A stretch of 7,113 nucleotides of DNA from DASSCW01 sp036555005 (GTDB taxonomy: Bacteria > Chloroflexota > Limnocylindria > QHBO01), in the NCBI GenBank assembly GCA_036555005.1, contig DATBME010000123.1, positions 1-7,113 on the forward strand, written 5' to 3'. Positions within the stretch are counted from its first letter, which is position 1. Each line of letters opens with the position of its first letter. This document shows positions 1 to 6,113 of the stretch, one piece after another. The notes beneath the pieces are model-generated. The model did not search any database. It saw nothing but the letters and a program-made list of their open reading frames with translations, and was not told the DNA's origin. Both the position numbers and the translations under genes were made by a program.

Positions 1-324
1 GAAGCGGATGCCGGCCGCCTCGAAGGTGCCGCCCTTGTTCATGCCGACCGCCTCGACGCCCTTCTCGCCGAGGTACAGGCTCATCTCGTGGGAGCAGACC
101 ACCGTGCCGCCGGCCCGTGCCAGCTCCACGACGTCGGCGGCATCCTCGCCCACGTGGTCGAAGTGGCCGTGAGTGGGCGCCACGACGTCCGCCCGCTCGG
201 CCGTGCGGTAGGCGTCGGCATAGGTGGGGGCGCCGGTCCATCGGTCCACCCAGACCCACTTGTCCTCCGGCGATCGATACAGGATCCCGCCGTGCCCGAG
301 CCTGGTGATCCTCAGCTTGGCCAT
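1..324 (-). CDS. MBL-fold metal-dependent hydrolase, UPF0173-like (3' end outside window)
   Basis: This is the N-terminal 108 codons of a metallo-beta-lactamase-fold hydrolase; the rest lies beyond base 1. The protein opens MAKLRITRLGHGGILY, the usual first strand of UPF0173 proteins (LGHSGF-like). It carries the zinc motif THGHFDHVGE with H52, H54, D56 and H57 as expected metal ligands. The later SHEMSLYLGEKGVEAVGMN and GGTFEAAGIRF also fit UPF0173, where a GMNxGG stretch precedes the next strand. UPF0173 members are cytosolic metal-dependent hydrolases with no settled substrate, so no reaction is assigned. The ATG is preceded by a strong Shine-Dalgarno sequence 11 nt upstream, which fixes the start. 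It is the last visible gene of the minus-strand cluster, 53 bp after another MBL-fold gene. The two share the fold but are not close duplicates. I am confident of the fold and moderately confident of the subfamily. Confidence 0.88.
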   Translation of the reverse strand, partial: MAKLRITRLGHGGILYRSPEDKWVWVDRWTGAPTYADAYRTAERADVVAPTHGHFDHVGEDAADVVELARAGGTVVCSHEMSLYLGEKGVEAVGMNKGGTFEAAGIRF

Positions 325-335
325 CTGTCCTGAAG

Positions 336-343
336 CACCTCCT
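336..343 (-). promoter_or_regulatory. Strong Shine-Dalgarno for the UPF0173-like gene
   Basis: Read on the minus strand this is AGGAGGTG, a near-perfect anti-16S match, with 11 nt before the ATG at 324. It is the best ribosome binding site in the window. It suggests the gene is translated independently rather than by coupling to the MBL gene that ends at 378. The rest of the 53-bp gap (325-377) shows no convincing promoter or terminator. Confidence 0.75.
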
Positions 344-377
344 GCAGTGTCGAATGCTAGACCGATGTCACGGCGGC

Positions 378-1073
378 TCAGCCGGGGACGAGCAGCTTCC
401 CGGCCGCGGCGATCCGCTCCATCCACGGTCGCTCGCGTCCGATCGTCGTCTCCGGACCATGCCCGGGCAGCACCCGCACCTCGTCAGGCAGGTCGCGTGC
501 CAGACGGGCGAGCGAGGTGACCATGGCGTCGTCGTCACCACCCGGCAGATCGGTCCGGCCGAACGAGCCGGCGAACAGCACGTCGCCGGCCAGCAGCAGG
601 CCGTGAGTCGCCTCGTAGAGGCAGACCGATCCCTCCGTGTGCCCGGGGGTGTGCAGCACCCCGAACGCGAGGCGGCCGACCTCGACCCGCTCGCCCTCGC
701 GCAGGTCGCGCTCGGCGGTCGCGCGTTCGATCTCCAGGCCGTAGTTGTTGCGGCCGTCGAGCCGATAGGCGTCGTCGGGATGGATGGCCAGCGGCGCGCC
801 GGTGGCGCGCTTCAGCGGGCCGTTGTCGAAGATGTGGTCGATATGACCATGCGAGTTGGCGATCAGGTGGACGCGCAGCTCGTTGGCCGCGGCGCGTTCG
901 ACCAGGCTGGCGGTCGAGCTCATGCCGGGGTCCAGGATCAGGACCTCTGGCGAGGAGCCGTCCCAGATGAGGTAGGCGTTGGTGTCCCACGGCGGGAAGG
1001 CGCCCACCTCGATGCGCGGCGCATGATCGGCGGCCCCCAGGCCGCGCTCGACGATGGGGCGGCCGTCGCTCAC
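378..1073 (-). CDS. Glyoxalase II-like MBL-fold hydrolase
   Basis: A complete 231-residue metallo-beta-lactamase-fold hydrolase of the hydroxyacylglutathione hydrolase (glyoxalase II/YcbL-like) group. These enzymes hydrolyse thioesters or related esters using one or two metal ions. Visible motifs in order are SHGHIDH (H75, H77, D79, H80), HTPGHTEGS with H145 as ligand, the bridging aspartate D164 in LLAGDVLF, followed by GSFGRTDLPGGD, and H205 in LPGHGPETTIG. All expected metal ligands are present. The length matches the short single-domain members (about 200-230 aa), without the longer C-terminal helical domain of classical glyoxalase II. I chose the GTG at 1073 because it overlaps the lipB TGA stop in a GTGA arrangement, implying translational coupling. 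The longer reading from 1241 would overlap lipB by more than 150 bp with a Gly/Arg-rich non-homologous lead. The substrate is unknown; low-molecular-weight thiol esters are an inference from the family. Confidence 0.9.
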   Translation of the reverse strand: MSDGRPIVERGLGAADHAPRIEVGAFPPWDTNAYLIWDGSSPEVLILDPGMSSTASLVERAAANELRVHLIANSHGHIDHIFDNGPLKRATGAPLAIHPDDAYRLDGRNNYGLEIERATAERDLREGERVEVGRLAFGVLHTPGHTEGSVCLYEATHGLLLAGDVLFAGSFGRTDLPGGDDDAMVTSLARLARDLPDEVRVLPGHGPETTIGRERPWMERIAAAGKLLVPG

Positions 1074-1882
1074 TGCTCGCTGGCGCCCGCGGGTCCGGCG
1101 ATGCCCGGGGCCCCATCGGCCCGGCGCAGGCCGAAGGCGCGGGCCAGGGCGGCGGCCAGCGCCTCCTCCACCGCCTCCATCGGCACCGGGTGGCCAAGCT
1201 CGTGGGCCAGGCTGGTGACCTCCTTGTCGCGGATGCCGCACGGGATCATCTCGTCGAACCAGGCCAGCTTCGTGTTCACGTTCAGGGCCAGCCCGTGGGT
1301 CGTCACGCCGCGGCGCACGCGCACGCCGATGGCCGCCAGCTTGCGCTGACCCGCCACCCAGACGCCGGTCAGCCCCTCGATTCTGCCCGCGGCCACCCCG
1401 AAGGAGGCGGCGGTCTCGATGATGGACGCCTCCAGGCCGCGGACGTAGCGGCGCAGGTCCAGCGGGTCGCGCAGCTCGACGATCGGATAGGCGACCAGCT
1501 GGCCGGGCCCATGGAAGGTGATGTCGCCGCCGCGATCGATGCGCACGAACTTGGCGCCAAGTTCGCGAAGGCGTTCGGGACCGGCGAGCAGGTTCGACTC
1601 GTCGCCGCCGCGGCCGATGGTGTAGACCGGGAAGTGCTCCAGCAGCAGCAGCCGGTCCCCGATGCGGCGACGGCGCCGCTGGTCAGCCAGCTCATCCTGC
1701 AGCTCCCAGGTTGGTCCATAGGGAACGGTGCCCAGGCGCTCGACGGTCAGCACGCCCCCGTGCGCGGCGAGCAGCGGGTGCGCGTCGCTGGCCGGCATGT
1801 CCTGCCGGTCGCGGCGCGGGCGGCGCAGAGGCCTGGCACGCGCGACCGACGGCTGGCGGCTGATGTCGCGCATGGTGGTCAT
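1070..1882 (-). CDS. lipB: Octanoyl-[acyl carrier protein]:protein N-octanoyltransferase LipB
   Basis: LipB transfers octanoate from octanoyl-ACP to the lipoyl-domain lysine of 2-oxoacid dehydrogenases and GcvH, the step before LipA in de novo lipoate assembly in the cytosol. The 270-residue product shows LLLLEHFPVYTIGRGG, the signature RGGDITFHGPGQ at 117-128 followed by LVAYPI, then the catalytic lysine K181 in RKLAAIGVRV, THGLALNVN, and the catalytic cysteine C215 in MIPCGI. The family is usually about 210-250 aa. The excess is an Arg-rich N-terminal lead (residues 1-30) before the conserved VERLGTVPYG start region near residue 47, plus an Ala/Gly-rich tail. Third codon positions in the lead are almost all G/C, favouring translation from the ATG at 1882. 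However, the upstream Shine-Dalgarno is poor (GCGGA only 3 nt away), and ATG 1798 or a GTG at 1753 remain alternatives. It starts 13 bp after lipA ends, so the two are surely co-transcribed. Confidence 0.96.
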   Translation of the reverse strand: MTTMRDISRQPSVARARPLRRPRRDRQDMPASDAHPLLAAHGGVLTVERLGTVPYGPTWELQDELADQRRRRRIGDRLLLLEHFPVYTIGRGGDESNLLAGPERLRELGAKFVRIDRGGDITFHGPGQLVAYPIVELRDPLDLRRYVRGLEASIIETAASFGVAAGRIEGLTGVWVAGQRKLAAIGVRVRRGVTTHGLALNVNTKLAWFDEMIPCGIRDKEVTSLAHELGHPVPMEAVEEALAAALARAFGLRRADGAPGIAGPAGASEQ

Positions 1883-1895
1883 GGGTCCGCGCGGT

Positions 1896-2942
1896 TCAGA
1901 CGGCCGCGGCCGCCTGGCCGGGCACCTGCTCGGCGGCGTGGTAGCTGGAGCGGACCAGGGGGCCGGATTGGACGTGCGCGAAGCCCATCTCCAGGCCGAT
2001 GCGGCGCAGGCTCATGAACTCGGCCGGGGTGTAGTACCGATGCAGCGGCAGGTGCTGGCGGCTGGGGCGCAGGTACTGGCCGATGGTCAGCACGTCGATC
2101 TCCGCCGCGCGCAGCAGGCCCATGGCGTCGACCACCTCGTCCCAGGTCTCGCCCAGGCCGAGCATCAGGCCAGTCTTGGTCACCAACTCGTCGAAGCCGA
2201 TCTCGCGGGCGATGGCGCGGCCAGTGGTCAGCACCCCCACGCTGCGATCCCAGCGTGCGCGCCGTCGCACCGGGCGCTGCAGGCGAGGCACCGTCTCGAC
2301 GTTGTGGTTCAGGATCTCCGGCTGGGCCTCGACCACGGTCCGGATGTCGGGCTCCCGGCCGTTGAGGTCGCTGATCAGCACCTCGATGCTGGTGCCCGGC
2401 GAGGCCAGCCGCACCTGGCGGATGGTCTCGGCGATGATGCCGGCGCCGCCATCGGGGAGGTCGTCGCGGGCGACCATGGTCACCACCACGTGCTTCAGGC
2501 TCATGAGCTTCGCCGCCTCGGCCACGCGCCGGGGCTCGTCCAGGTCGGTGACCGGCGGACGGCCCGTGTCGATGGCGCAGAAGCCGCAGTTCCGGGTGCA
2601 GACGCTGCCGAGCACCATGAAGGTGGCGGTGCCCAACGCCCAGCACTCGCCCTGGTTGGGGCAGCGCGCCTCCTCGCAGACCGTGTGCAGGTCCTCCGCG
2701 CGCATCAGCCGGTTGACCGATGCATAGGTCTCGCCCATCCCGACACGCACCTTCAGCCATTCGGGGCGGCGTCCGCCGGGGCCGGCGTTCTCGGGAATCG
2801 GGTCGCCGGGCGCCAGCAGCCCGCCGTCGACGCTCGGCCCACCCGGATACATCACCTCGGATGGCGAGGCGTGGCCCGGCGGCGGCCCGATGACGGCCAG
2901 CTCGCCGAGGGCGGAGAAGTCGGGTCGGTCCTGCAGGCCCAT
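1896..2942 (-). CDS. lipA: Lipoyl synthase LipA (radical SAM)
   Basis: LipA inserts sulfur at C6 and C8 of protein-bound octanoyl groups to make lipoyl cofactor. The 348-residue product has both cluster motifs. The auxiliary [4Fe-4S] ligands are C89, C94 and C100 in CEEARCPNQGEC. The radical-SAM ligands are C115, C119 and C122 in CTRNCGFC. The C-terminal RSSY (331-334), whose serine ligates the auxiliary cluster in known structures, is intact and followed by HAAEQV. LNHNVETVPRL, TKTGLMLGLGET and GQYLRPSRQHLPL are also typical. The usual length is 290-330 aa; the extra is about 60 N-terminal residues before RRPEWLKVRV. Their codons are nearly all G/C-ending (28 of the first 30), which supports the ATG at 2942, although no clear Shine-Dalgarno precedes it. 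The ATG at 2852 has GAGG only 2 nt away and is less likely. One oddity is that the position after TVPRL is Gln, where many LipA proteins have Tyr. It lies 40 bp after copB and 13 bp before lipB. Confidence 0.97.
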   Translation of the reverse strand: MGLQDRPDFSALGELAVIGPPPGHASPSEVMYPGGPSVDGGLLAPGDPIPENAGPGGRRPEWLKVRVGMGETYASVNRLMRAEDLHTVCEEARCPNQGECWALGTATFMVLGSVCTRNCGFCAIDTGRPPVTDLDEPRRVAEAAKLMSLKHVVVTMVARDDLPDGGAGIIAETIRQVRLASPGTSIEVLISDLNGREPDIRTVVEAQPEILNHNVETVPRLQRPVRRRARWDRSVGVLTTGRAIAREIGFDELVTKTGLMLGLGETWDEVVDAMGLLRAAEIDVLTIGQYLRPSRQHLPLHRYYTPAEFMSLRRIGLEMGFAHVQSGPLVRSSYHAAEQVPGQAAAAV

Positions 2943-2944
2943 GG

Positions 2945-2989
2945 GGCCTGAGTCTACCGAAGGGATGTGCGAGACGCCGGACTCAGGCC
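2945..2989 (-). repeat. Perfect 10-bp inverted repeat at the copB-lipA junction
   Basis: The arms GGCCTGAGTC (2945-2954) and GACTCAGGCC (2980-2989) are exact reverse complements, separated by 25 nt. On the minus strand the first arm contains the copB TGA stop (2985-2983) and the second arm ends 2 nt before the lipA ATG at 2942. The transcript could form a 10-bp stem covering the spot where a lipA ribosome binding site would be. No U-tract follows, so it does not look like a standard intrinsic terminator. It could be an attenuating or processing hairpin, or a DNA operator with half-sites 35 bp apart. The repeat is seen directly; its role is unknown. Confidence 0.7.
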
Positions 2990-5133
2990 GGCTGCGGCTG
3001 GCTGGCGCCGGTCCGGGTGGCGTGGTCCGGGCGGAGCTTCAGGCCACGGAGCAGCTGGGCGTTGGCCGCCACCACGATCGTCGAGATGCTCATTACCAGG
3101 GCGCCCACGCTCATCGGCATGGAGAACCCGAGGGGCACGAACAGGCCGGCCGCCACCGGGATGGCGATGGCGTTGTAGGCAGTGGCCCACACCAGGTTTT
3201 GCACCATCTTGCGATAGGCGGCTCGGCTGAGGATGATCGCGGCCGGCACGTCGCGCGGGTCGCTGCGGACCAGCACGATGCCGGCCGACTCGACGGCCAC
3301 GTCGGTGCCCGCGCCGATGGCGATGCCGACGTCCGCCTGGGCCAGCGCCGGCGCGTCGTTCACACCGTCGCCGACCATCGCCACTCGTACCCCGCCCGTC
3401 TGGAAGCCACGGACCGCCGCCGCCTTGTCGGCCGGCAGCACCTGCGCGGCGACCCGGTCGACGCCGACGCGGCGCGCCACCGAATCGGCGACCGACTGGG
3501 CGTCACCGGTGATCATCGCCACCCCCAGGCCCATCTCGTGCAGGCGGCTGACCGCTTCGGCCGATTCGGGCCGGATCTCGTCCTCGAGGGCAAGGGCGCC
3601 GCGGACCGCGCCATCGGCGACCGTGAAGAGGACGGTGCGTCCCTGGGCGGCCCATTGCTCGGCGCTCGCCGCGACTTCCGCCGGGACCTGGACATCGAGC
3701 TCCTCGACCAGGCGCGCGCCGCCGACCCGCACCTTGGCGCCGTCCACCGTGGCGGCCGCCCCACGGCCAGCGAGCGCCTCGAAGGCCGCGGCCCGGGGCA
3801 GCGCCAGGCGCCGTTCGTCGGCAGCACGAACGACCGCCCGCGCCAGCGGGTGCTCCGAATCGGCCTCGATGGCGGCGGTCAACGCCAGCAGCTCGGCCTC
3901 GTCCGTGCCGTTGGCGGCGATCACGTCGGCCACCACCGGCTCGCCGCGCGTAAGGGTGCCGGTCTTGTCGAAGATCACGACACTGACCTCGCGGGCGCGC
4001 TCCAGCGCCAGGCGATCCTTGACCAGCAGGCCGTTGCGCGCGCCGAGGGTGGTGCTGATGGCGATCACCAGCGGGATGGCCAGTCCCAGCGCGTGCGGAC
4101 AGGCGATGACCAGCACGGTCGCCGTCCGGATCAGCGCCTCCTCCGGCTGGCCCAGCGCGGTCCACACCACCAGCGTCAGGACGCCCGCGCCGAGCGCCAC
4201 GAAGAAGAGCAGGGCCGCGGCGCGATCGGCCAGGACCTGCGCGTGCGACTGGGAGGCCTGCGCCTCCGCCACCAGGCGCATGATCCCGGACAGTGCCGTC
4301 TGCTCGCCGACCGCGGTGACGCGCACCCGCAGGCTGCCACCGGCCGCCACGGTGCCGGCCACGACCTGGTCGCCAAGCTGCTTCGCCACGGGGCGCGACT
4401 CGCCGGTGATCATCGACTCGTCGACGTCGGCCCCGCCCTCGGCCACCGTTCCGTCGGCGGGGACACGCGTCCCGGGACGGACCAGCACCAGGTCGCCCAC
4501 GGCCAGGGCCTCGAGGGGCACCACCTCGACGCCCGCCGAGGTGACGCGCTCGGCCGTGTCGGGCAGCAGCTGGGCGAGCGCCGAAAGGGCGCCCTGCGCC
4601 TGCATGATCGATCGCATCTCGAGCCAGTGGCCCAGGCTCATGACGGTGATGAGGGTCGAGAGCTCCCACCACACGTCGACCTCGAAGACGCCGAGCGTCG
4701 CCGCCCAGGACGCGACGAAGGCCACCACGATGGCCAGCGAGATGAGGGTCATCATCCCGGGCTGCCGGGCGCGCAGCTCGTCGCGCGCACCCTTGAGGAA
4801 GACCAGGCCGCCGTACACGAAGATGACGGTGCCAAGCAGCGGGGGGATCCACGCGGAGCCGGGGAAGACCGGCGCCTGGTAGCCGAGCCACTCCTGGACC
4901 TCGGCGCTCCAGATGACGACCGGAATGGTCAGGGCCAGGACGATCCAGAACTGGCGGCGAAACGCATCGGGGTCGTGGCCGGCATGCCCGCCGTGACCGT
5001 CGTGACCGCCGTGTCCGCTGTGAGCGTCATGCCCGGCGTGCACGTCGTGCCCCGCCGCGGCGGAGGTATGTCCAGCGGCGGGGGAGGCGGGCTCCACTGC
5101 CTGGTGGTCGTGATGATGCTGGCCGTGATCCAC
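2983..5133 (-). CDS. copB: CopB-type copper-translocating P1B-ATPase with His-rich N-terminus
   Basis: This is an inner-membrane heavy-metal pump that exports copper (or silver) from the cytosol with ATP. With the GTG at 5133 as start it is 716 aa. Signature residues are TGES 243-246 (actuator), CPH 345-347 in TM6, DKTGT 389-393 with D389 phosphorylated, the HP dipeptide 428-429, TGDA 542-545 and GDGVNDAP 588-595. About eight membrane helices are visible near 61-80, 92-114, 126-148, 154-173, 303-328, 334-360, 643-665 and 672-693. CPH rather than CPC, the absence of a CxxC metal-binding domain, a His-rich tail, and YN plus MSISTIVVAANA in the last helices mark the P1B-3 (CopB) group. The family mostly moves Cu+/Cu2+ and Ag+; which one applies here is not decided by sequence. 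I prefer GTG 5133 over GTG 5169: GGAG sits 6 nt upstream of 5133, whereas the twelve extra codons are rich in A/T-ending codons, unlike the rest of the gene. It heads the minus-strand cluster, 40 bp before lipA. Confidence 0.95.
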   Translation of the reverse strand: MDHGQHHHDHQAVEPASPAAGHTSAAAGHDVHAGHDAHSGHGGHDGHGGHAGHDPDAFRRQFWIVLALTIPVVIWSAEVQEWLGYQAPVFPGSAWIPPLLGTVIFVYGGLVFLKGARDELRARQPGMMTLISLAIVVAFVASWAATLGVFEVDVWWELSTLITVMSLGHWLEMRSIMQAQGALSALAQLLPDTAERVTSAGVEVVPLEALAVGDLVLVRPGTRVPADGTVAEGGADVDESMITGESRPVAKQLGDQVVAGTVAAGGSLRVRVTAVGEQTALSGIMRLVAEAQASQSHAQVLADRAAALLFFVALGAGVLTLVVWTALGQPEEALIRTATVLVIACPHALGLAIPLVIAISTTLGARNGLLVKDRLALERAREVSVVIFDKTGTLTRGEPVVADVIAANGTDEAELLALTAAIEADSEHPLARAVVRAADERRLALPRAAAFEALAGRGAAATVDGAKVRVGGARLVEELDVQVPAEVAASAEQWAAQGRTVLFTVADGAVRGALALEDEIRPESAEAVSRLHEMGLGVAMITGDAQSVADSVARRVGVDRVAAQVLPADKAAAVRGFQTGGVRVAMVGDGVNDAPALAQADVGIAIGAGTDVAVESAGIVLVRSDPRDVPAAIILSRAAYRKMVQNLVWATAYNAIAIPVAAGLFVPLGFSMPMSVGALVMSISTIVVAANAQLLRGLKLRPDHATRTGASQPQPA
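4975..5049 (-). repeat. His-x-x triplet repeat in the CopB N-terminus
   Basis: Nine histidines occur at exact three-residue spacing (residues 29, 32, 35, 38, 41, 44, 47, 50 and 53 of the 716-aa product), mostly as HxG or HDx units. Six further histidines precede them at residues 3, 6-8, 10 and 22. At the DNA level this is an imperfect 9-bp periodicity of CAC/CAT codons. Such tails in CopB and other metal transporters are cytosolic and bind metal, usually with a regulatory rather than essential role. The strict triplet spacing suggests growth by repeat slippage, so length may vary between strains. Confidence 0.7.
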
Positions 5134-5139
5134 GGGTGA

Positions 5140-5143
5140 CTCC
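5140..5143 (-). promoter_or_regulatory. Shine-Dalgarno GGAG supporting the copB start at 5133
   Basis: Reading the minus strand, GGAG is followed by six nucleotides and then GTG at 5133. The alternative upstream GTG at 5169 has no purine-rich sequence at a usable distance. This site decides the copB start in favour of a product beginning with Met-Asp-His. Confidence 0.55.
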
Positions 5144-5158
5144 GGCGGCGAATCAGGA

Positions 5159-5175
5159 ATACTCCCCACCAGTAT
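5159..5175. promoter_or_regulatory. 17-bp inverted repeat upstream of copB, possible operator
   Basis: ATACT (5159-5163) and AGTAT (5171-5175) are exact reverse complements around a 7-bp C-rich centre. The site lies 26 bp upstream of the preferred copB start, in the shared divergent region. It overlaps the CATACT word that could serve as a copB -10 element. Its size suits a dimeric repressor or MerR-type activator. It does not match a consensus I can name with certainty for CueR, CopY or CsoR, and no regulator gene is in the window. Five-base arms can arise by chance. Confidence 0.3.
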
Positions 5176-5220
5176 GCCCGATCATTACGAACTGGCGCAG
5201 GAGGCAACTAGAGTTCGGCC

Positions 5221-5970
5221 ATGAAGGCTGAGGCGCCCGCGGTCGTGGCCGACCGGCTGGAACGGGCGATGGCTGCCATCGGCATCTCGGGACGGGCCGC
5301 GCAGGAGAAGCGCTACCTCAAGAGCGACCTGGCCTTCCTGGGCGCCACCGTGTGGCAGATCCGCGCGCAGGTCAAGGCGGCCGTCGGTGAGCTGGGCGAC
5401 CTCGACCACGACCGCCTGGTCGCCCTGGTGGAGGCGCTCTGGTCACGCCCGATCTTCGAGCGACGCATGGCTGCCACGGTGCTGCTCGAGCTCCGCACCG
5501 ACCTGCTCCGCGAGAGTGATCTCCCACTCCTCGAGCGTCTTCTGCGCGAATCCGGCACTTGGGCGCTGGTCGATGGGTTGGCGGTCAACGTGGTCGGAGC
5601 CGTCCTGGCTGCCGACCCCGATCGGACGATCGCCGTGCTGGATCGCTGGTCGACCGATGACGACTTCTGGATCAGGCGCTCTGCCCTGCTGGCCTGGCTG
5701 CGACCGCTCCGCGGGGGAGCGCCGCTGGATCGGTTCCTGACCTACGCCGACGCGATGCTCGAGGAACGCGAGTTCTTCATCCGCAAGGCGATCGGCTGGG
5801 TCCTGCGCGAGGTCGGCAAGCGGCGGCCCGCCGAGGTCGGCGCCTGGCTGGCTCCGCGCACCGCCCGCGCCTCAGGCGTCACCGTCCGTGAGGCGGTCAA
5901 GTACCTGCCCGACGCCGACCGCGATCGGCTGACAGACGCGCATCGGAGGCACATGCCGGTCACTGCCTGA
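5221..5970 (+). CDS. DNA alkylation repair protein, AlkD-like HEAT-repeat glycosylase family
   Basis: A 249-residue, all-helical protein of the DNA alkylation repair (AlkD/AlkC-like HEAT) family. In AlkD these enzymes remove positively charged alkylated bases such as N3-methyladenine and N7-methylguanine without base flipping. Visible landmarks are the N-terminal AAQEKRYLKSDLAFLG block, LVEALW, ERRMAATVLLE, GTWALVDGLA with W114 and D118 four residues apart, DDDFWIRRSALLAWL with R152, and EREFFIRKAIGWVLREVGKRRP with W193. These correspond by order and spacing to W109, D113, R148 and W187 of Bacillus cereus AlkD, so the active site appears complete. Length is normal for the family. The start is constrained by an in-frame TAG at 5209; the ATG at 5221 is the first available, but AGGAGG lies 16 nt away, longer than usual. 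The next in-frame ATG is at 5269. The gene is transcribed divergently from copB. Actual lesion specificity cannot be read from sequence. Confidence 0.92.
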   Translation: MKAEAPAVVADRLERAMAAIGISGRAAQEKRYLKSDLAFLGATVWQIRAQVKAAVGELGDLDHDRLVALVEALWSRPIFERRMAATVLLELRTDLLRESDLPLLERLLRESGTWALVDGLAVNVVGAVLAADPDRTIAVLDRWSTDDDFWIRRSALLAWLRPLRGGAPLDRFLTYADAMLEEREFFIRKAIGWVLREVGKRRPAEVGAWLAPRTARASGVTVREAVKYLPDADRDRLTDAHRRHMPVTA

Positions 5971-5984
5971 GTGGCGGGGACCTG

Positions 5985-6001
5985 GGTACTGGCGAGGTAC
6001 C
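5985..6001 (+). repeat. Short inverted repeat after the AlkD-like gene
   Basis: GGTAC (5985-5989) and GTACC (5997-6001) flank a 7-nt loop, starting 15 bp past the stop codon. It could form a small hairpin but lacks a T-tract, so it is at best a weak or factor-dependent end signal. The remainder of the 142-bp gap up to 6113 is GC-rich; I see no convincing promoter, RNA or ORF in it. Confidence 0.3.
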
Positions 6002-6113
6002 ACGCCGCGCCGTCATGTCGGCCGCCGCGACGCCAGCCCGTGCTCGCCACCCGGGACCGGTGCTCCGTTCGTCCTATCGACCATGGGACCTGCGCTCCGT
6101 ACGGTGCCGCTCC

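Larger units (their letters stand above)
5134..5220. other. Divergent intergenic region between copB and the AlkD-like gene
   Basis: This 87-bp region must hold the promoters for both directions, and it is the least GC-rich stretch of the window. A/T-richer words that could be -10 elements are CATACT (5178-5173) and TAATGA (5187-5182) on the minus strand. Neither has a convincing -35 partner at 16-18 bp, so no promoter is called firmly. On the plus strand AGGAGG sits at 5199-5204, but 16 nt before the ATG at 5221. Confidence 0.5.

Noticed and set aside
374..384. CGGCT-C-AGCCG palindrome over the stop codon of the glyoxalase II-like gene
   Set aside because: Very short, no T-tract, and such GC palindromes are expected often at this base composition; not enough to call a terminator.
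354..1349. Plus-strand open frame of 331 codons opposite the MBL hydrolase and lipB
   Set aside because: The minus strand encodes all MBL and LipB catalytic motifs here; the plus reading shows none and is compositionally biased.
1728..2951. Plus-strand open frame of 407 codons opposite lipA and lipB
   Set aside because: Antisense to two clearly identified genes, with His/Ala/Gly-rich composition and no domain signature.
4975..5049. Possible CRISPR-like or satellite repeat because of the periodic CAC/CAT spacing
   Set aside because: The unit is 9 bp, imperfect, in frame and fully explained as His-x-x coding sequence in copB.
2890..5139. Very long plus-strand open frame (749 codons) opposite copB and the lipA start
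   Set aside because: It lies antisense to a gene with complete P-type ATPase motifs. Its translation is His/Arg/Gly-rich low-complexity with no recognisable domain, as expected from reading the opposite strand of GC-rich coding DNA.
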